Origin: Chloroflexota bacterium | GTDB lineage: Bacteria > Chloroflexota > Chloroflexia > Thermomicrobiales > UBA6265 | DNA length: 12,895 nucleotides | Assembly (NCBI GenBank): GCA_023415845.1 | Contig: JAEZJB010000154.1 | Coordinates: 1 to 12,895 of the forward strand | Direction of reading: 5' to 3' | In this document: positions 6,280-12,895 of the stretch, one piece after another | Numbering within the stretch: position 1 is the first letter of the stretch | Layout: the number at the start of each line of letters is the position of its first letter | Notes under the pieces: generated by a model | Databases searched by the model: none | What the model saw: the letters and a program-made list of their open reading frames with translations, nothing else | What the model was told of the DNA's origin: nothing | Position numbers and translations under genes: made by a program

Positions 6280-7941
6280 TCAGGTCTTGAAGTCCGTGTA
6301 GAAATATCGCTCGGCAATCACGCCGCCATTCGCGTCGTAAATCGTCCGGGTGAACGCCGCATCACCGTTGCTCATGATGCCGGTCGCGTTGAGGTCCACC
6401 TCTCGGCCATCGCTGGTGCCGTAGATGTTGACCACCATCGATTCGCCACTGGTCCAGGATTCAACCAGCAACCACGAGTCGGTGTAGTTTTCGAACGTGA
6501 AGTCACCCCAGTACTGCGGATCGTCTCCCATCTGCAGGATCGAGGCATCGAATCCAGCTGGCCAGTTCGCACCTTCATACCCCGGCAACCGGTAGGTGTG
6601 AGGATGCCACTCGCCGATCGGCATACCGGCCATCAGGGCCGCGCGAAATACCGTGGTTGACACCTGGCAGACTCCGCCGCCGATGTCCTTGCCAACCTGT
6701 TCCGCCACCACGACCGATGCGACCTGGTAGCCCTTGTCTTCCGTAATTTCGCCAATCGCGGCGTTGAAGGAGAAGGTGCCGCCCGGCGGCACGAGCGTGC
6801 CGTTCAGCAGGCTGGTCGCCACCCGGATGTTTTCGTTGCGTGCCCAGGTACCGTTGTAGAACAGCGAGTCACCGCGGCCCAGCAGCTCCTTGATTCCCAG
6901 CGCACCGAGATTCTCCGAGTCGATGGTCGGCCGCACTTCAACGACCGGGACCTCGACCTTTTCATGCCCGCTCAGGAAGCTCTCTTCGATCGCCTGCGCG
7001 AACGCGGTCGACCGGATCTCGATGCCGGTCACGCTGTCCTCCAGCGACACCAGACCGCCATCCCATCCAACGCGCGCGTTGACCGGCTTGCGATTCACCT
7101 TCGGGCCAAATTCCGACCGCAGGTCCGCCGCGAGCGTCTCGGTGTCAAGGCTCAGCTTCGCCACCGGCTGGCCGTTCTCCATCACGGTTTCCGCCGACGC
7201 GTACTTCGCCAGCGTCTCACCATCGATGGTCCACGACTGATTCTCAAACGTCACCTGGATCGGCGTCGATATTGCAGCCTGCACCTGGTCCTTCACCGCA
7301 TTCAGGTCATCGGCCTTGATCTCCGGCACGTCGACCATCGTCGGAATCGCCCCGTTGACCGGGTCCAGGTTGTCGAGCGCCGCCATGATCTGCGCCGTCG
7401 CCGCCTCGCGATCCACGATCACACCTTCGGCATCGGGCGAGATGGTGATCTCCGAACCATTCACCACCACCGCGGCGTTGACTGCGAATTCGTCAATGTC
7501 CTGGTCGACCTTGTCGAACCAGGCATTCAGCACCTGTGGGTTCAACGTGATTTCGAGCGGCACCACCTGGTCATCGCGCAGGATCTCGCGAGTGAACGAG
7601 AGGCGATCCAGCGCATCGCCGGAGCGCCCCAGCGCCTGTGCTTCCGCCAGGGAAGATTGCAGATTCACCGTCGCGCCGATTTCGGTCAGAGTCGGCGTCC
7701 ACACCTTGTCTCCATAGGAGAAGGAAATGGTTCCGGTTTCGAGTTGGGTGGTTCGATCGACCAGGGCGGCCTGTGCCTGAACCGGTGTCATGCCGCCAAC
7801 GTTGACATCGCCGACCACGACCGCCGGATAGATGCGATCGCTGTACAGCGCCCGGAAGGCAAACAGGCCAATCGCGAGCAGCAGCAGGATTGCCGTCAGC
7901 ACGAGAACGATGCGCGGTAACAGGGCGGCCAGTCGACCCAT
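6280..7941 (-). CDS. VanW/YoaR-like membrane-anchored wall protein
   Basis: The product has 553 residues. One N-terminal membrane segment (about 7-30) is followed by an extracellular part with two regions resembling the putative peptidoglycan-binding domain common in YoaR-type proteins (about 40-215 and 225-335). A VanW domain spans about 361-498, recognised by NENIRVATSLLNGTLVPPGG, FSFNAAIGEIT, GGGVCQVSTTVFRAAL and EWHPHTY. VanW proteins occur with cell-wall genes, but their biochemical role is not established, so only a wall-related role is inferred. ATG 7941 is chosen for GAGGAG 9 nt upstream and because it places the membrane helix at the N-terminus. The frame is open to ATG 8112, adding 57 proline-rich residues with a weaker ribosome site. 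It lies divergent from the two-component operon. Confidence 0.88.
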   Translation of the reverse strand: MGRLAALLPRIVLVLTAILLLLAIGLFAFRALYSDRIYPAVVVGDVNVGGMTPVQAQAALVDRTTQLETGTISFSYGDKVWTPTLTEIGATVNLQSSLAEAQALGRSGDALDRLSFTREILRDDQVVPLEITLNPQVLNAWFDKVDQDIDEFAVNAAVVVNGSEITISPDAEGVIVDREAATAQIMAALDNLDPVNGAIPTMVDVPEIKADDLNAVKDQVQAAISTPIQVTFENQSWTIDGETLAKYASAETVMENGQPVAKLSLDTETLAADLRSEFGPKVNRKPVNARVGWDGGLVSLEDSVTGIEIRSTAFAQAIEESFLSGHEKVEVPVVEVRPTIDSENLGALGIKELLGRGDSLFYNGTWARNENIRVATSLLNGTLVPPGGTFSFNAAIGEITEDKGYQVASVVVAEQVGKDIGGGVCQVSTTVFRAALMAGMPIGEWHPHTYRLPGYEGANWPAGFDASILQMGDDPQYWGDFTFENYTDSWLLVESWTSGESMVVNIYGTSDGREVDLNATGIMSNGDAAFTRTIYDANGGVIAERYFYTDFKT

Positions 7942-8164
7942 GGTCGACGGCTCCTCGTTACGCGGAGTATCCGAATATCCATGATCCCGATCGGGCAGGA
8001 TGCTCCGGCGAACACGCCCCAGGGCGTTTCCTCCCCAGGCACCGATACCTGCAGGAGTCAACTCTGGAGCGATGGAAGGAGTCGGGTCGGGCTGCGCAGT
8101 CGACTGAACCATGCGGCGTGTGCTCTCTCAATCCCTGGAACGGCGCTGGGTAGATGTGCGGAAA

Positions 8165-8413
8165 TCAACCTTCAGGCGCGGCGGCGTGAATCTCTGGCAG
8201 ACGGCACGAGTGTCCCAGCAAGGCGGCTTCACATTCCGCCTTCCACCGCTCTCCATCGAGCAGGCCGTCATCACACCTTCGTAAACGTCTGAATTGGTCA
8301 TTTGGGTGCACCATCACCACCAAAATGTGGAGAACTTCGTGCAACTGTTCCGGAATCGTCCCGATCAGCCCCTCCGCATCAGGGGCAATTACTCGAACGG
8401 GGTGTTCCAGCAA
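8165..8413 (-). pseudogene. Hypothetical frame, possible 3' half of a broken gene
   Basis: A minus-strand frame opens at TTG 8413 and ends at TGA 8165. Its 82 residues look protein-like (VRVIAPDAEGLIGTIPEQ, VHPNDQFRRL, DGLLDGERWKAECEAALLGH) but I recognise no family. There is no clear ribosome site at its start. It overlaps the end of the next upstream frame by 35 nt in the +1 register, so a single indel near 8379-8413 could have split one gene. Base composition is visibly less GC-rich than in the flanking genes. Confidence 0.3.
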
Positions 8414-8537
8414 TGAGGAAGGCTGGAATTCCGGAACCCAGTTTACGCTCCCCGTCGATCACGATGCCAACAATCAGTAAGTGCCAGGTAGCTACCAATC
8501 GGGCCACCTCACACATCGGCACGTTATGTATTACCAT
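8379..8537 (-). pseudogene. Hypothetical frame, possible 5' half of the same broken gene
   Basis: A 52-residue minus-strand frame starts at ATG 8537, or at an ATG at 8594 in the same frame. It reads MVIHNVPMCEVARLVATW, then a hydrophobic stretch, then DGERKLGSGIPAFLIAG, and ends at TGA 8379. ATG 8537 lies about 9 nt after the start point expected from the promoter at 8553-8581, so translation would be nearly leaderless. No family is recognised. Confidence 0.25.
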
Positions 8538-8552
8538 CCATCCTTTGACTCC

Positions 8553-8581
8553 ATCCTGCCATTGTGTACGTACACTGTCAA
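8553..8581 (-). promoter_or_regulatory. Minus-strand promoter with palindromic operator in its spacer
   Basis: TTGACA (8581-8576) and CAGGAT (8558-8553) are 17 bp apart, closely like the metX promoter TTGACA-17-TAGGAT in this window. The 12-bp palindrome GTGTACGTACAC (8564-8575) fills the spacer, a usual place for a repressor. Transcription would start near 8546. Confidence 0.5.
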
Positions 8582-8596
8582 GGTACGTTGACACAA
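8562..8596. promoter_or_regulatory. Operator-like cluster between the wall genes and the two-component operon
   Basis: Four overlapping patterns are seen. They are the palindrome GTGTACGTACAC (8564-8575), the inverted repeat TGTCAA (8576-8581) / TTGACA (8588-8593), the outer arms TTGTGT (8562-8567) / ACACAA (8591-8596), and TGTACG-N5-TGTCAA (8565-8581). The last has the 11-bp step of OmpR/PhoB-family tandem sites. Binding by the adjacent response regulator is inference. Confidence 0.4.
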
Positions 8597-8717
8597 TTTC
8601 GTGATAGTCACGCCGAACTTCCTCGGCATCCGCCTTCTAATCTGAGGGTGTCGTCGGAACCGGCGCGGAGTCAGGCATCGACAGCCCGCTGCCCCCGCAT
8701 CTGTTCCTGGCGATATG

Positions 8718-8791
8718 AAGGATTCCCCCCAATCCTTTCCCCTCCCCCAACCTCGAGGCCGCGGCTCCCAGCCCATATCCACCGCGGCCTC
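8718..8791. other. Two perfect hairpins upstream of the response regulator
   Basis: AAGGATT (8718-8724) / AATCCTT (8731-8737) closes a loop of six C. GAGGCCGCGG (8755-8764) / CCGCGGCCTC (8782-8791) forms a 10-bp stem with a 17-nt loop. Neither has a T-tract on either strand. Otherwise I see nothing in 8597-8827. Confidence 0.45.
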
Positions 8792-8827
8792 ACCCTCCTC
8801 AACTCTGCTCCCACTGGACCCCATGGA

Positions 8828-8833
8828 TAAAAT
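8828..8833 (+). promoter_or_regulatory. Possible -10 element of the response regulator operon
   Basis: TAAAAT matches five of six -10 bases and lies 74 nt before the start codon. No good -35 is found 16-18 bp upstream, so activation by a regulator or a different promoter is possible. Confidence 0.25.
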
Positions 8834-8848
8834 GAGAGTGCAGAACGA

Positions 8849-8886
8849 TTCCGCGCCCGTTTCACCGTGCGCGGAGAACGCCGCGC
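8849..8886 (+). other. Three-segment alternative hairpin before the response regulator start
   Basis: CCGCGC (8851-8856), GCGCGG (8869-8874) and CCGCGC (8881-8886) allow two exclusive hairpins, 1:2 (12-nt loop, extendable by TT/AG) or 2:3 (6-nt loop). The ribosome site GGGGAA (8893-8898) starts 7 nt later. Confidence 0.4.
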
Positions 8887-8906
8887 GGGATTGGGGAACG
8901 GCAAGC

Positions 8907-9635
8907 ATGGCTCACATAGTGGTAGTGGAGGACGAGCGTGAACTCGCTCGACTCATTTCACAGGCGCTGCGCGACAATGGTCACGATGTGGACATCATCG
9001 CCGACGGTCAGGAAGCGCTCCATCGTCTCACCGGACCCCAACGCCTCGATCCCGACCTCATCATCCTGGACCTGATGTTGCCGCATGTAGATGGGCTCAC
9101 CATCTCCCGGCGCATCCGCCAGGATCGCATCACCCCCATCGTCATGCTCACCGCCAAGTCGACCGAAATTGACAAGGTTCTCGGGCTGGAACTCGGCGCC
9201 GACGATTACGTCACCAAACCGGTCTCGATGCGGGAGTTGCAGGCACGAGTCACGGCCATCCTCCGCCGGGTCGAGATGATGCGCGACGAGTCTCGCACCC
9301 GCGACGATCACACTGCCCCCATCCACCACACCGGCCTCTCCATCGATCCCTCCAGCCGCGACGTGCTGGCTCAGGGATCGACCGTCGCCCTCACCGCCCG
9401 CGAATTCGACCTCCTGTACCTGCTCGCCTCGCACCCTGGTCGCGTGTTTTCCCGCAACTACCTGCTCGATCGGCTTTGGGGAGATACCTACTCCGGGTTC
9501 GAGCGGACAGTCGACACCCATATCCAGCGCCTCCGCCGCAAACTCGGAGGCACCGGCTCGGTGGCCGACCGGATCGTGACGCTCTGGGGCGTTGGCTACA
9601 AATACGAGCGTCCAGACGACTCGCTCACGGCATGA
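8907..9635 (+). CDS. OmpR/PhoB-family response regulator
   Basis: A DNA-binding transcription regulator activated by phosphorylation, 242 residues, the usual family length. The receiver domain (1-118) shows the acidic pair E8/D9, phospho-acceptor D55 (LIILDLMLP), T82 (MLTAKS) and K104 (YVTKPVS). The winged-helix output domain (about 141-234) includes LTAREFDLLYLLASHPGRVFSR, the recognition-helix region ERTVDTHIQRLRRKL and the wing WGVGYKY. ATG 8907 is chosen because GGGGAA lies 8 nt upstream and the receiver begins at once (MAHIVVVEDE). The frame is open further upstream but that part is not domain-like. It overlaps the kinase start by ATGA, implying coupled translation. Targets are unknown; the divergent wall genes are the obvious candidates. 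Confidence 0.95.
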   Translation: MAHIVVVEDERELARLISQALRDNGHDVDIIADGQEALHRLTGPQRLDPDLIILDLMLPHVDGLTISRRIRQDRITPIVMLTAKSTEIDKVLGLELGADDYVTKPVSMRELQARVTAILRRVEMMRDESRTRDDHTAPIHHTGLSIDPSSRDVLAQGSTVALTAREFDLLYLLASHPGRVFSRNYLLDRLWGDTYSGFERTVDTHIQRLRRKLGGTGSVADRIVTLWGVGYKYERPDDSLTA

Positions 9636-11287
9636 ATGTCCTGCTGAACGGACCGCGACCACCGGCTGACGCCAGCCTCGCGTTCCGCCTGCTGTACGGC
9701 CTGCTCACGCCAGTCCGTCTCACCCGGCAACGCACCTCAATCAATCTCATCGTCTCGTACGTCGCCATGGCCATCGTCACCGCGGCCCTCCTGCTCGGTG
9801 TCCTCTACGCCATGATCTTCTGGCCACCCCTCGGGCGCCTTCTGGGCATCAACGATCTTGCTAAAGACAGCTCGCTTGGCGAAATCACTCGCTCCTACGG
9901 GCAATGGCTCGATCCTGATGACGTGAGCTCCTTGCTCTCGGACAACAACGCCGCCGCCAATCTCGAGTTGACCTCGCGGCTTCAGGCCATCGTCTCTGGT
10001 GCCGTTCCTGGATTCGACGCGTTTGGCAGTGGCAGCCTTCCCCGCATCGACCACGCCGCCATCGTCAGTCTGGACGGCGCAATCATCGCCAGCGACGACC
10101 TGACGTGGATCGCGCCGGGGGACAACCTCTCGGCCTTCGAGCGCAGTACTACCCGCGAAGTCGCTGCCCGTTCGCTCATGCTTCAGGGCCAGCCCGATCC
10201 GTCCACCAGGAGCCTCTCCTCCCTGGCCGTGCTGGACGACCGCACCTCTGCTGCGTATCCGTTGATCGATTCCGACGGTACGGTCATCGCCTACTTGATC
10301 ATCGAAGGAAATCCAATCTGGGACGTGCTGGGCTTCACCTCCCGTGCCGACCTGCTCCGCAACCAGGCGGTGGAATTCATCCGCCTCATCTCCATCGTCG
10401 CCATCCCCGCCATCATCGTCGCCATCCCCTTTGGGTGGTGGCGGTCCCGGTCTCTTTCCCGGCGCCTGGAATACCTGGCCGGTGCTGCCGACTCCATGGC
10501 CGAGGGCGAACTCGGTACCCGGGTGACGGTGACCAAGCCCGACGAGATTGGCCGCCTCTCCGAACGCTTCAATGAAATGGCATCCACCATCGAAACCAAC
10601 GAGCGCATGCGGCGAGCATTCATCTCGAACGTCTCCCACGAACTTCGCACCCCCCTCACCATCATTCAGGGCACGGTCGAACGCCAGCTCGACCATCCGT
10701 CCGAATCCCGCGCCGAACTCCAGGCCGCCATGCAGTTGATTCGTCGCGAGAGCCAGGTCCTCGAACGCATGGTCTCCGACCTGTTTACGGTCACCCGCGG
10801 CCAGGAACTTGGGCTTCGCCTCGACCGCAAGGCAATCAACTTCGCCGACGTTGCCGCCGAAGCCGTCCATGGCGTGCAAAACCTGGCCTGGACACAGTCC
10901 CGGGTCACCATCGAATCACTCGTGCCACCGGACATGCCGCCGGTCTTCGCTGACCCGATCCGTATCCGCCAGGTGCTGAACAATCTCCTTTACAACGCTC
11001 TCCGGCATACGCCCGAGGGCGGCCTGGTGATCGTTGAAGGCACAACCGCCGGAGACTTCCTCGAGGTGTCGGTCTCCGACACCGGGAATGGCATCCCGGA
11101 CGACGAAGTCGACCTCGTCTTCGAGCGGTATTACCAGGCCGAGCGAGGGACCCGTCACGACGATGGCAGTGGCCTCGGGTTAAGCGTGGTTCAGCAACTC
11201 GTCAGGGCCCACGGCGGTGAAGTGGCTGTCTCCAGCACACCCGGCCAGGGCACCACCTTCCGCTTCACCGTCCCCCTCGCTACCTGA
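9632..11287 (+). CDS. Membrane sensor histidine kinase, partner of the preceding regulator
   Basis: Autophosphorylates on histidine and passes the phosphate to the upstream regulator. Of 551 residues, two membrane segments (about 37-64 and 249-270) flank an external sensor domain of about 185 residues that I do not recognise. HAMP follows at about 271-323. HisKA then carries H336 in NVSHELRTPLT. The ATP-binding domain (about 435-549) has the N box NNLLYNALRHTPEGG (450-464), the G1 motif DTGNGIP (483-489), an F-box like VFERYYQ and the G2 motif GSGLGLSVV (512-520). All catalytic motifs look intact. The ATG lies in the ATGA overlap with the regulator stop, with no own strong ribosome site, so translation is probably coupled. 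The signal is not evident from sequence. Confidence 0.95.
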   Translation: MNVLLNGPRPPADASLAFRLLYGLLTPVRLTRQRTSINLIVSYVAMAIVTAALLLGVLYAMIFWPPLGRLLGINDLAKDSSLGEITRSYGQWLDPDDVSSLLSDNNAAANLELTSRLQAIVSGAVPGFDAFGSGSLPRIDHAAIVSLDGAIIASDDLTWIAPGDNLSAFERSTTREVAARSLMLQGQPDPSTRSLSSLAVLDDRTSAAYPLIDSDGTVIAYLIIEGNPIWDVLGFTSRADLLRNQAVEFIRLISIVAIPAIIVAIPFGWWRSRSLSRRLEYLAGAADSMAEGELGTRVTVTKPDEIGRLSERFNEMASTIETNERMRRAFISNVSHELRTPLTIIQGTVERQLDHPSESRAELQAAMQLIRRESQVLERMVSDLFTVTRGQELGLRLDRKAINFADVAAEAVHGVQNLAWTQSRVTIESLVPPDMPPVFADPIRIRQVLNNLLYNALRHTPEGGLVIVEGTTAGDFLEVSVSDTGNGIPDDEVDLVFERYYQAERGTRHDDGSGLGLSVVQQLVRAHGGEVAVSSTPGQGTTFRFTVPLAT

Positions 11288-11462
11288 GCAGACCTCCGTC
11301 CCCTTCTCTCCAGACCCCATCCAGCGGTCGCTCTTGCTTAATCAGAGCGTACGAACGAGCCATTTCGCCGGGCGTGGCGGGATTTCGCCTGCTCGATGCG
11401 TACGGTATGTATGGCCCGCCCATGGGCCGTTCCTTCGTGCTTCTTCGCCGTTCCACCCTATC

Positions 11463-11496
11463 CCGCACGAAGTCGCATGAATTCCGCACGAATTCG
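11463..11496. repeat. Direct repeat CCGCACGAAnTCG, 21 bp apart
   Basis: CCGCACGAAGTCG (11463-11475) and CCGCACGAATTCG (11484-11496) differ at one base. The 21-bp step equals two helical turns, compatible with a pair of binding sites for one protein. Confidence 0.5.
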
Positions 11497-11528
11497 GGGC
11501 AGAAAAGCCCATGGAATCAACCAGATCG

Positions 11529-11548
11529 GAATTAATGAATTAATGAAT
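11529..11548. repeat. AT-rich tandem repeat GAATTAAT x 2.5
   Basis: Two full copies of GAATTAAT (11529-11536, 11537-11544) and a half copy GAAT form an AT-rich island in GC-rich DNA about 100 bp before the metX promoter. Confidence 0.7.
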
Positions 11549-11645
11549 CAGTGCGGAGCGAAACTGACGCGCCCTCGGAAACCACCAGGGCGCACGAACA
11601 GGGGAAATCTCGCAGACATCGCGCTGGCAGCGAGAGAGCAGATCC

Positions 11646-11674
11646 TTGACAACCGTCTCTCCCGCCCGTAGGAT
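11646..11674 (+). promoter_or_regulatory. metX promoter
   Basis: TTGACA (11646-11651), a perfect -35, and TAGGAT (11669-11674) are 17 bp apart. Start would be near 11681, about 20 nt before the SAM aptamer. Confidence 0.8.
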
Positions 11675-11699
11675 CACCGTCAACAATTGAAGAGCACTG

Positions 11700-11822
11700 C
11701 CTTATCCAGAGAGGTGGAGGGAATCGGCCCTGTGAAGCCCGGCAGCCTGCGATGTGACCCGCTCATTTGCGGACCATCACACGTAAGGTGCCAACTCCGG
11801 CAGAGAGATCTGCGAGATGAGG
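11700..11822 (+). ncRNA. SAM-I riboswitch (S box) aptamer
   Basis: Binds S-adenosylmethionine and turns off metX when SAM is plentiful. The core CTTATCCAGAGAGGTGGAGG, then GGCCCTGTGAAGCCCGGCAG, then GGTGCCAACTCC and GAGATGAGG follow the SAM-I consensus in order. P1 forms between CCTTATC (11700-11706) and GATGAGG (11816-11822). Confidence 0.96.
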
Positions 11823-11869
11823 GATCAGCGAAATGTTTCGCTCCCCTGGCGCACCCTTGGGGGCTTTTT
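11820..11869 (+). terminator. SAM riboswitch expression platform: antiterminator and terminator
   Basis: The antiterminator pairs AGGG (11820-11823) with CCCT and AGCGAA (11827-11832) with TTCGCT (11837-11842). It takes the 3' strand of P1. The terminator pairs GCTCCC (11840-11845) with GGGGGC (11859-11864), followed by TTTTT (11865-11869). The two share 11840-11846, so SAM binding that fixes P1 should favour termination. Confidence 0.85.
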
Positions 11870-11976
11870 CGTACCCTGTTTCGTGGCTCTCCCTGCTTCG
11901 CGTCCCCATCCCTGCTCCCCTCGGCATACGGCAATGCTCTTCCCGGTGCATCTCGTATCGTGAGGAAGATGGGCAG

Positions 11977-12895
11977 ATGCTGCACGACCCGGCTACCGCC
12001 GGAAACCCGACACCAGCCAACCGCGGTCACCTGCGGGTAGTACGTCCCAGTGAGGCGACCGTCGAAGACGGATCGCTCCAGTCGATGTCGATCGGTCCCG
12101 TCGATCTCGAACTCGGCGGTTCGCTCCCCGACGTGACAATCGCCTTTCGCACCTGGGGTCGACTCAATCCTGCCGGCACCAACGCCGTCATCATTCTCCA
12201 TGCCTTGACTGGCGACAGTCTCGCCTGCGGCGATGGTGGCTGGTGGGAACCAGTGGTCGGTCCGGGCCGCCCCCTTTGCACCGACCAGCACTTCGTGGTC
12301 TGCGCCAACGTCCTGGGCGGTTGCTCGGGCACCACCGGCCCGGCTTCGATCAATCCCGAAACCGGCCAGCCGTGGGGAATGTCTTTCCCGCTCATCACCA
12401 TCGGCGATATTGTCCAGACCCAGCGCCGGCTGCTGGAACGACTTGGCGTCCATCGCCTGCTGGCCGTCGGCGGCTCGATTGGCGGTTTCCAGGCGCTGGA
12501 GTGGGCCACCCGCCATCCCGACATGGTCGACGGCACCCTGGTCATCGCGGCCAGCGGCTCACTCAGCGCGCTCGGCATCGCCACCCATAGCGAAATCGGT
12601 CGCCGCGCCATCATGGCCGATCCCGAATGGCATGGTGGCGAGTACCTGGCACGGGGCACGTTCCCGCACCAGGGACTTGCCATCGCCCGCATGGCGGCGA
12701 TGACCACCTATCACTCGCGCGAAAGCCTTGGCAGCCGCTTCGGCCGCAACGTTGCCACCCGCCCAGCCATGTATCCAGCCTTCGGCCCCACCTACGATGT
12801 CGAAGGCTACCTGCACTATCACGGCGAAGCGCTGGTCCGGCGCTTCGACCCGAATTCCTATCTTTACCTCACCCGTGCCATGGACATGTATGACG
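11977..12895 (+). CDS. metX: Homoserine O-acetyltransferase, 5' part (cut by right window edge)
   Basis: Alpha/beta hydrolase that moves an acyl group, usually acetyl from acetyl-CoA, to homoserine at the branch to methionine, in the cytoplasm. The 306 visible codons show LHALTGDS (74-81), NVLGGCSGTTGPASINP (111-127) and the nucleophile elbow GGSIGGFQALEWA with S167. SREST-like YHSRESLGSRFGR follows at 245-257. The rest, with the catalytic Asp and His, lies beyond the edge. Some family members use succinyl-CoA, which cannot be settled without checking specificity residues. ATG 11977 is chosen because GAGGAAG ends 8 nt upstream. The first 35 residues are less conserved-looking. It is controlled by the SAM-I riboswitch just upstream, which agrees with the assigned role. 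Confidence 0.94.
   Translation, partial: MLHDPATAGNPTPANRGHLRVVRPSEATVEDGSLQSMSIGPVDLELGGSLPDVTIAFRTWGRLNPAGTNAVIILHALTGDSLACGDGGWWEPVVGPGRPLCTDQHFVVCANVLGGCSGTTGPASINPETGQPWGMSFPLITIGDIVQTQRRLLERLGVHRLLAVGGSIGGFQALEWATRHPDMVDGTLVIAASGSLSALGIATHSEIGRRAIMADPEWHGGEYLARGTFPHQGLAIARMAAMTTYHSRESLGSRFGRNVATRPAMYPAFGPTYDVEGYLHYHGEALVRRFDPNSYLYLTRAMDMYD

Larger units (their letters stand above)
11288..11645. other. Intergenic stretch after the kinase gene, repeats only
   Basis: No supported gene is seen here. It holds a weak hairpin GGCCC (11413-11417) / GGGCC (11424-11428), followed by a T- and C-rich stretch, that might end the kinase transcript. It also holds two direct repeats, an AT-rich 8-mer repeat, and a hairpin GCGCCCT (11569-11575) / AGGGCGC (11587-11593) without a T-tract. 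Confidence 0.5.

Noticed and set aside
6964..7920. Plus-strand frame of 318 codons within the VanW-like gene
   Set aside because: Rich in His and Arg with no recognisable motif, and fully antisense to a conserved gene.
8588..8593. Plus-strand TTGACA as a -35 for the response regulator
   Set aside because: No -10-like sequence lies 16-18 bp downstream; it is better explained as an arm of an inverted repeat.
9737..10879. Minus-strand frame of 380 codons within the kinase gene
   Set aside because: It is antisense to the conserved HAMP and HisKA regions; no ribosome site.
11396..11671. Short plus-strand frame before metX
   Set aside because: No ribosome site, no protein-like pattern, and it runs through the metX promoter.
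11680..12516. Minus-strand frame of 278 codons over the SAM riboswitch and metX
   Set aside because: It crosses the riboswitch and runs antisense to metX, so it is a shadow.

Overview
The window is GC-rich bacterial DNA. Arginine and methionine biosynthesis genes sit under a T-box and a SAM-I riboswitch, beside long secreted cell-wall proteins with many SH3 repeats. RNA control of both amino acid genes, the repeat-rich peptidoglycan amidase and the base composition suggest a Chloroflexota lineage, perhaps near Thermomicrobia. That placement is inference; no marker gene fixes it.

Layout. 1-604 (-): 5' part of an ornithine carbamoyltransferase gene (argF), cut by the left edge. 610-935 (-): its T-box leader, with an apparent arginine specifier codon and an anti-Shine-Dalgarno segment that points to control of translation. 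958-1020: repeat-rich promoter region. 1359-2501 (+): an enolase-superfamily acid-sugar dehydratase of the L-rhamnonate dehydratase type. 2551-2582: shared terminator hairpin between convergent genes. 2612-6004 (-): exported PGRP-type N-acetylmuramoyl-L-alanine amidase with nine C-terminal SH3 repeats. 6280-7941 (-): membrane-anchored VanW/YoaR-like protein. 8165-8600: lower-GC stretch with two short overlapping minus-strand frames that may be a broken gene, plus an operator-like cluster of palindromes and tandem TGT half-sites. 8907-9635 and 9632-11287 (+): an OmpR/PhoB-type response regulator and its histidine kinase, overlapping by ATGA. 11646-11869 (+): promoter, SAM-I aptamer, antiterminator and terminator. 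11977-12895 (+): homoserine O-acetyltransferase (metX), cut by the right edge.

How it may work together. The two cell-wall genes lie divergently from the two-component operon, and an OmpR-type tandem half-site lies between them. A cell-envelope sensing module that adjusts wall remodelling is the simplest hypothesis, but nothing in the sequence proves the regulatory link. argF and metX are separate amino-acid units, each sensing its own end product: uncharged tRNA(Arg) and S-adenosylmethionine. No mobile element, tRNA, rRNA or CRISPR array was seen. The most interesting non-coding item is the translational-type arginine T-box.
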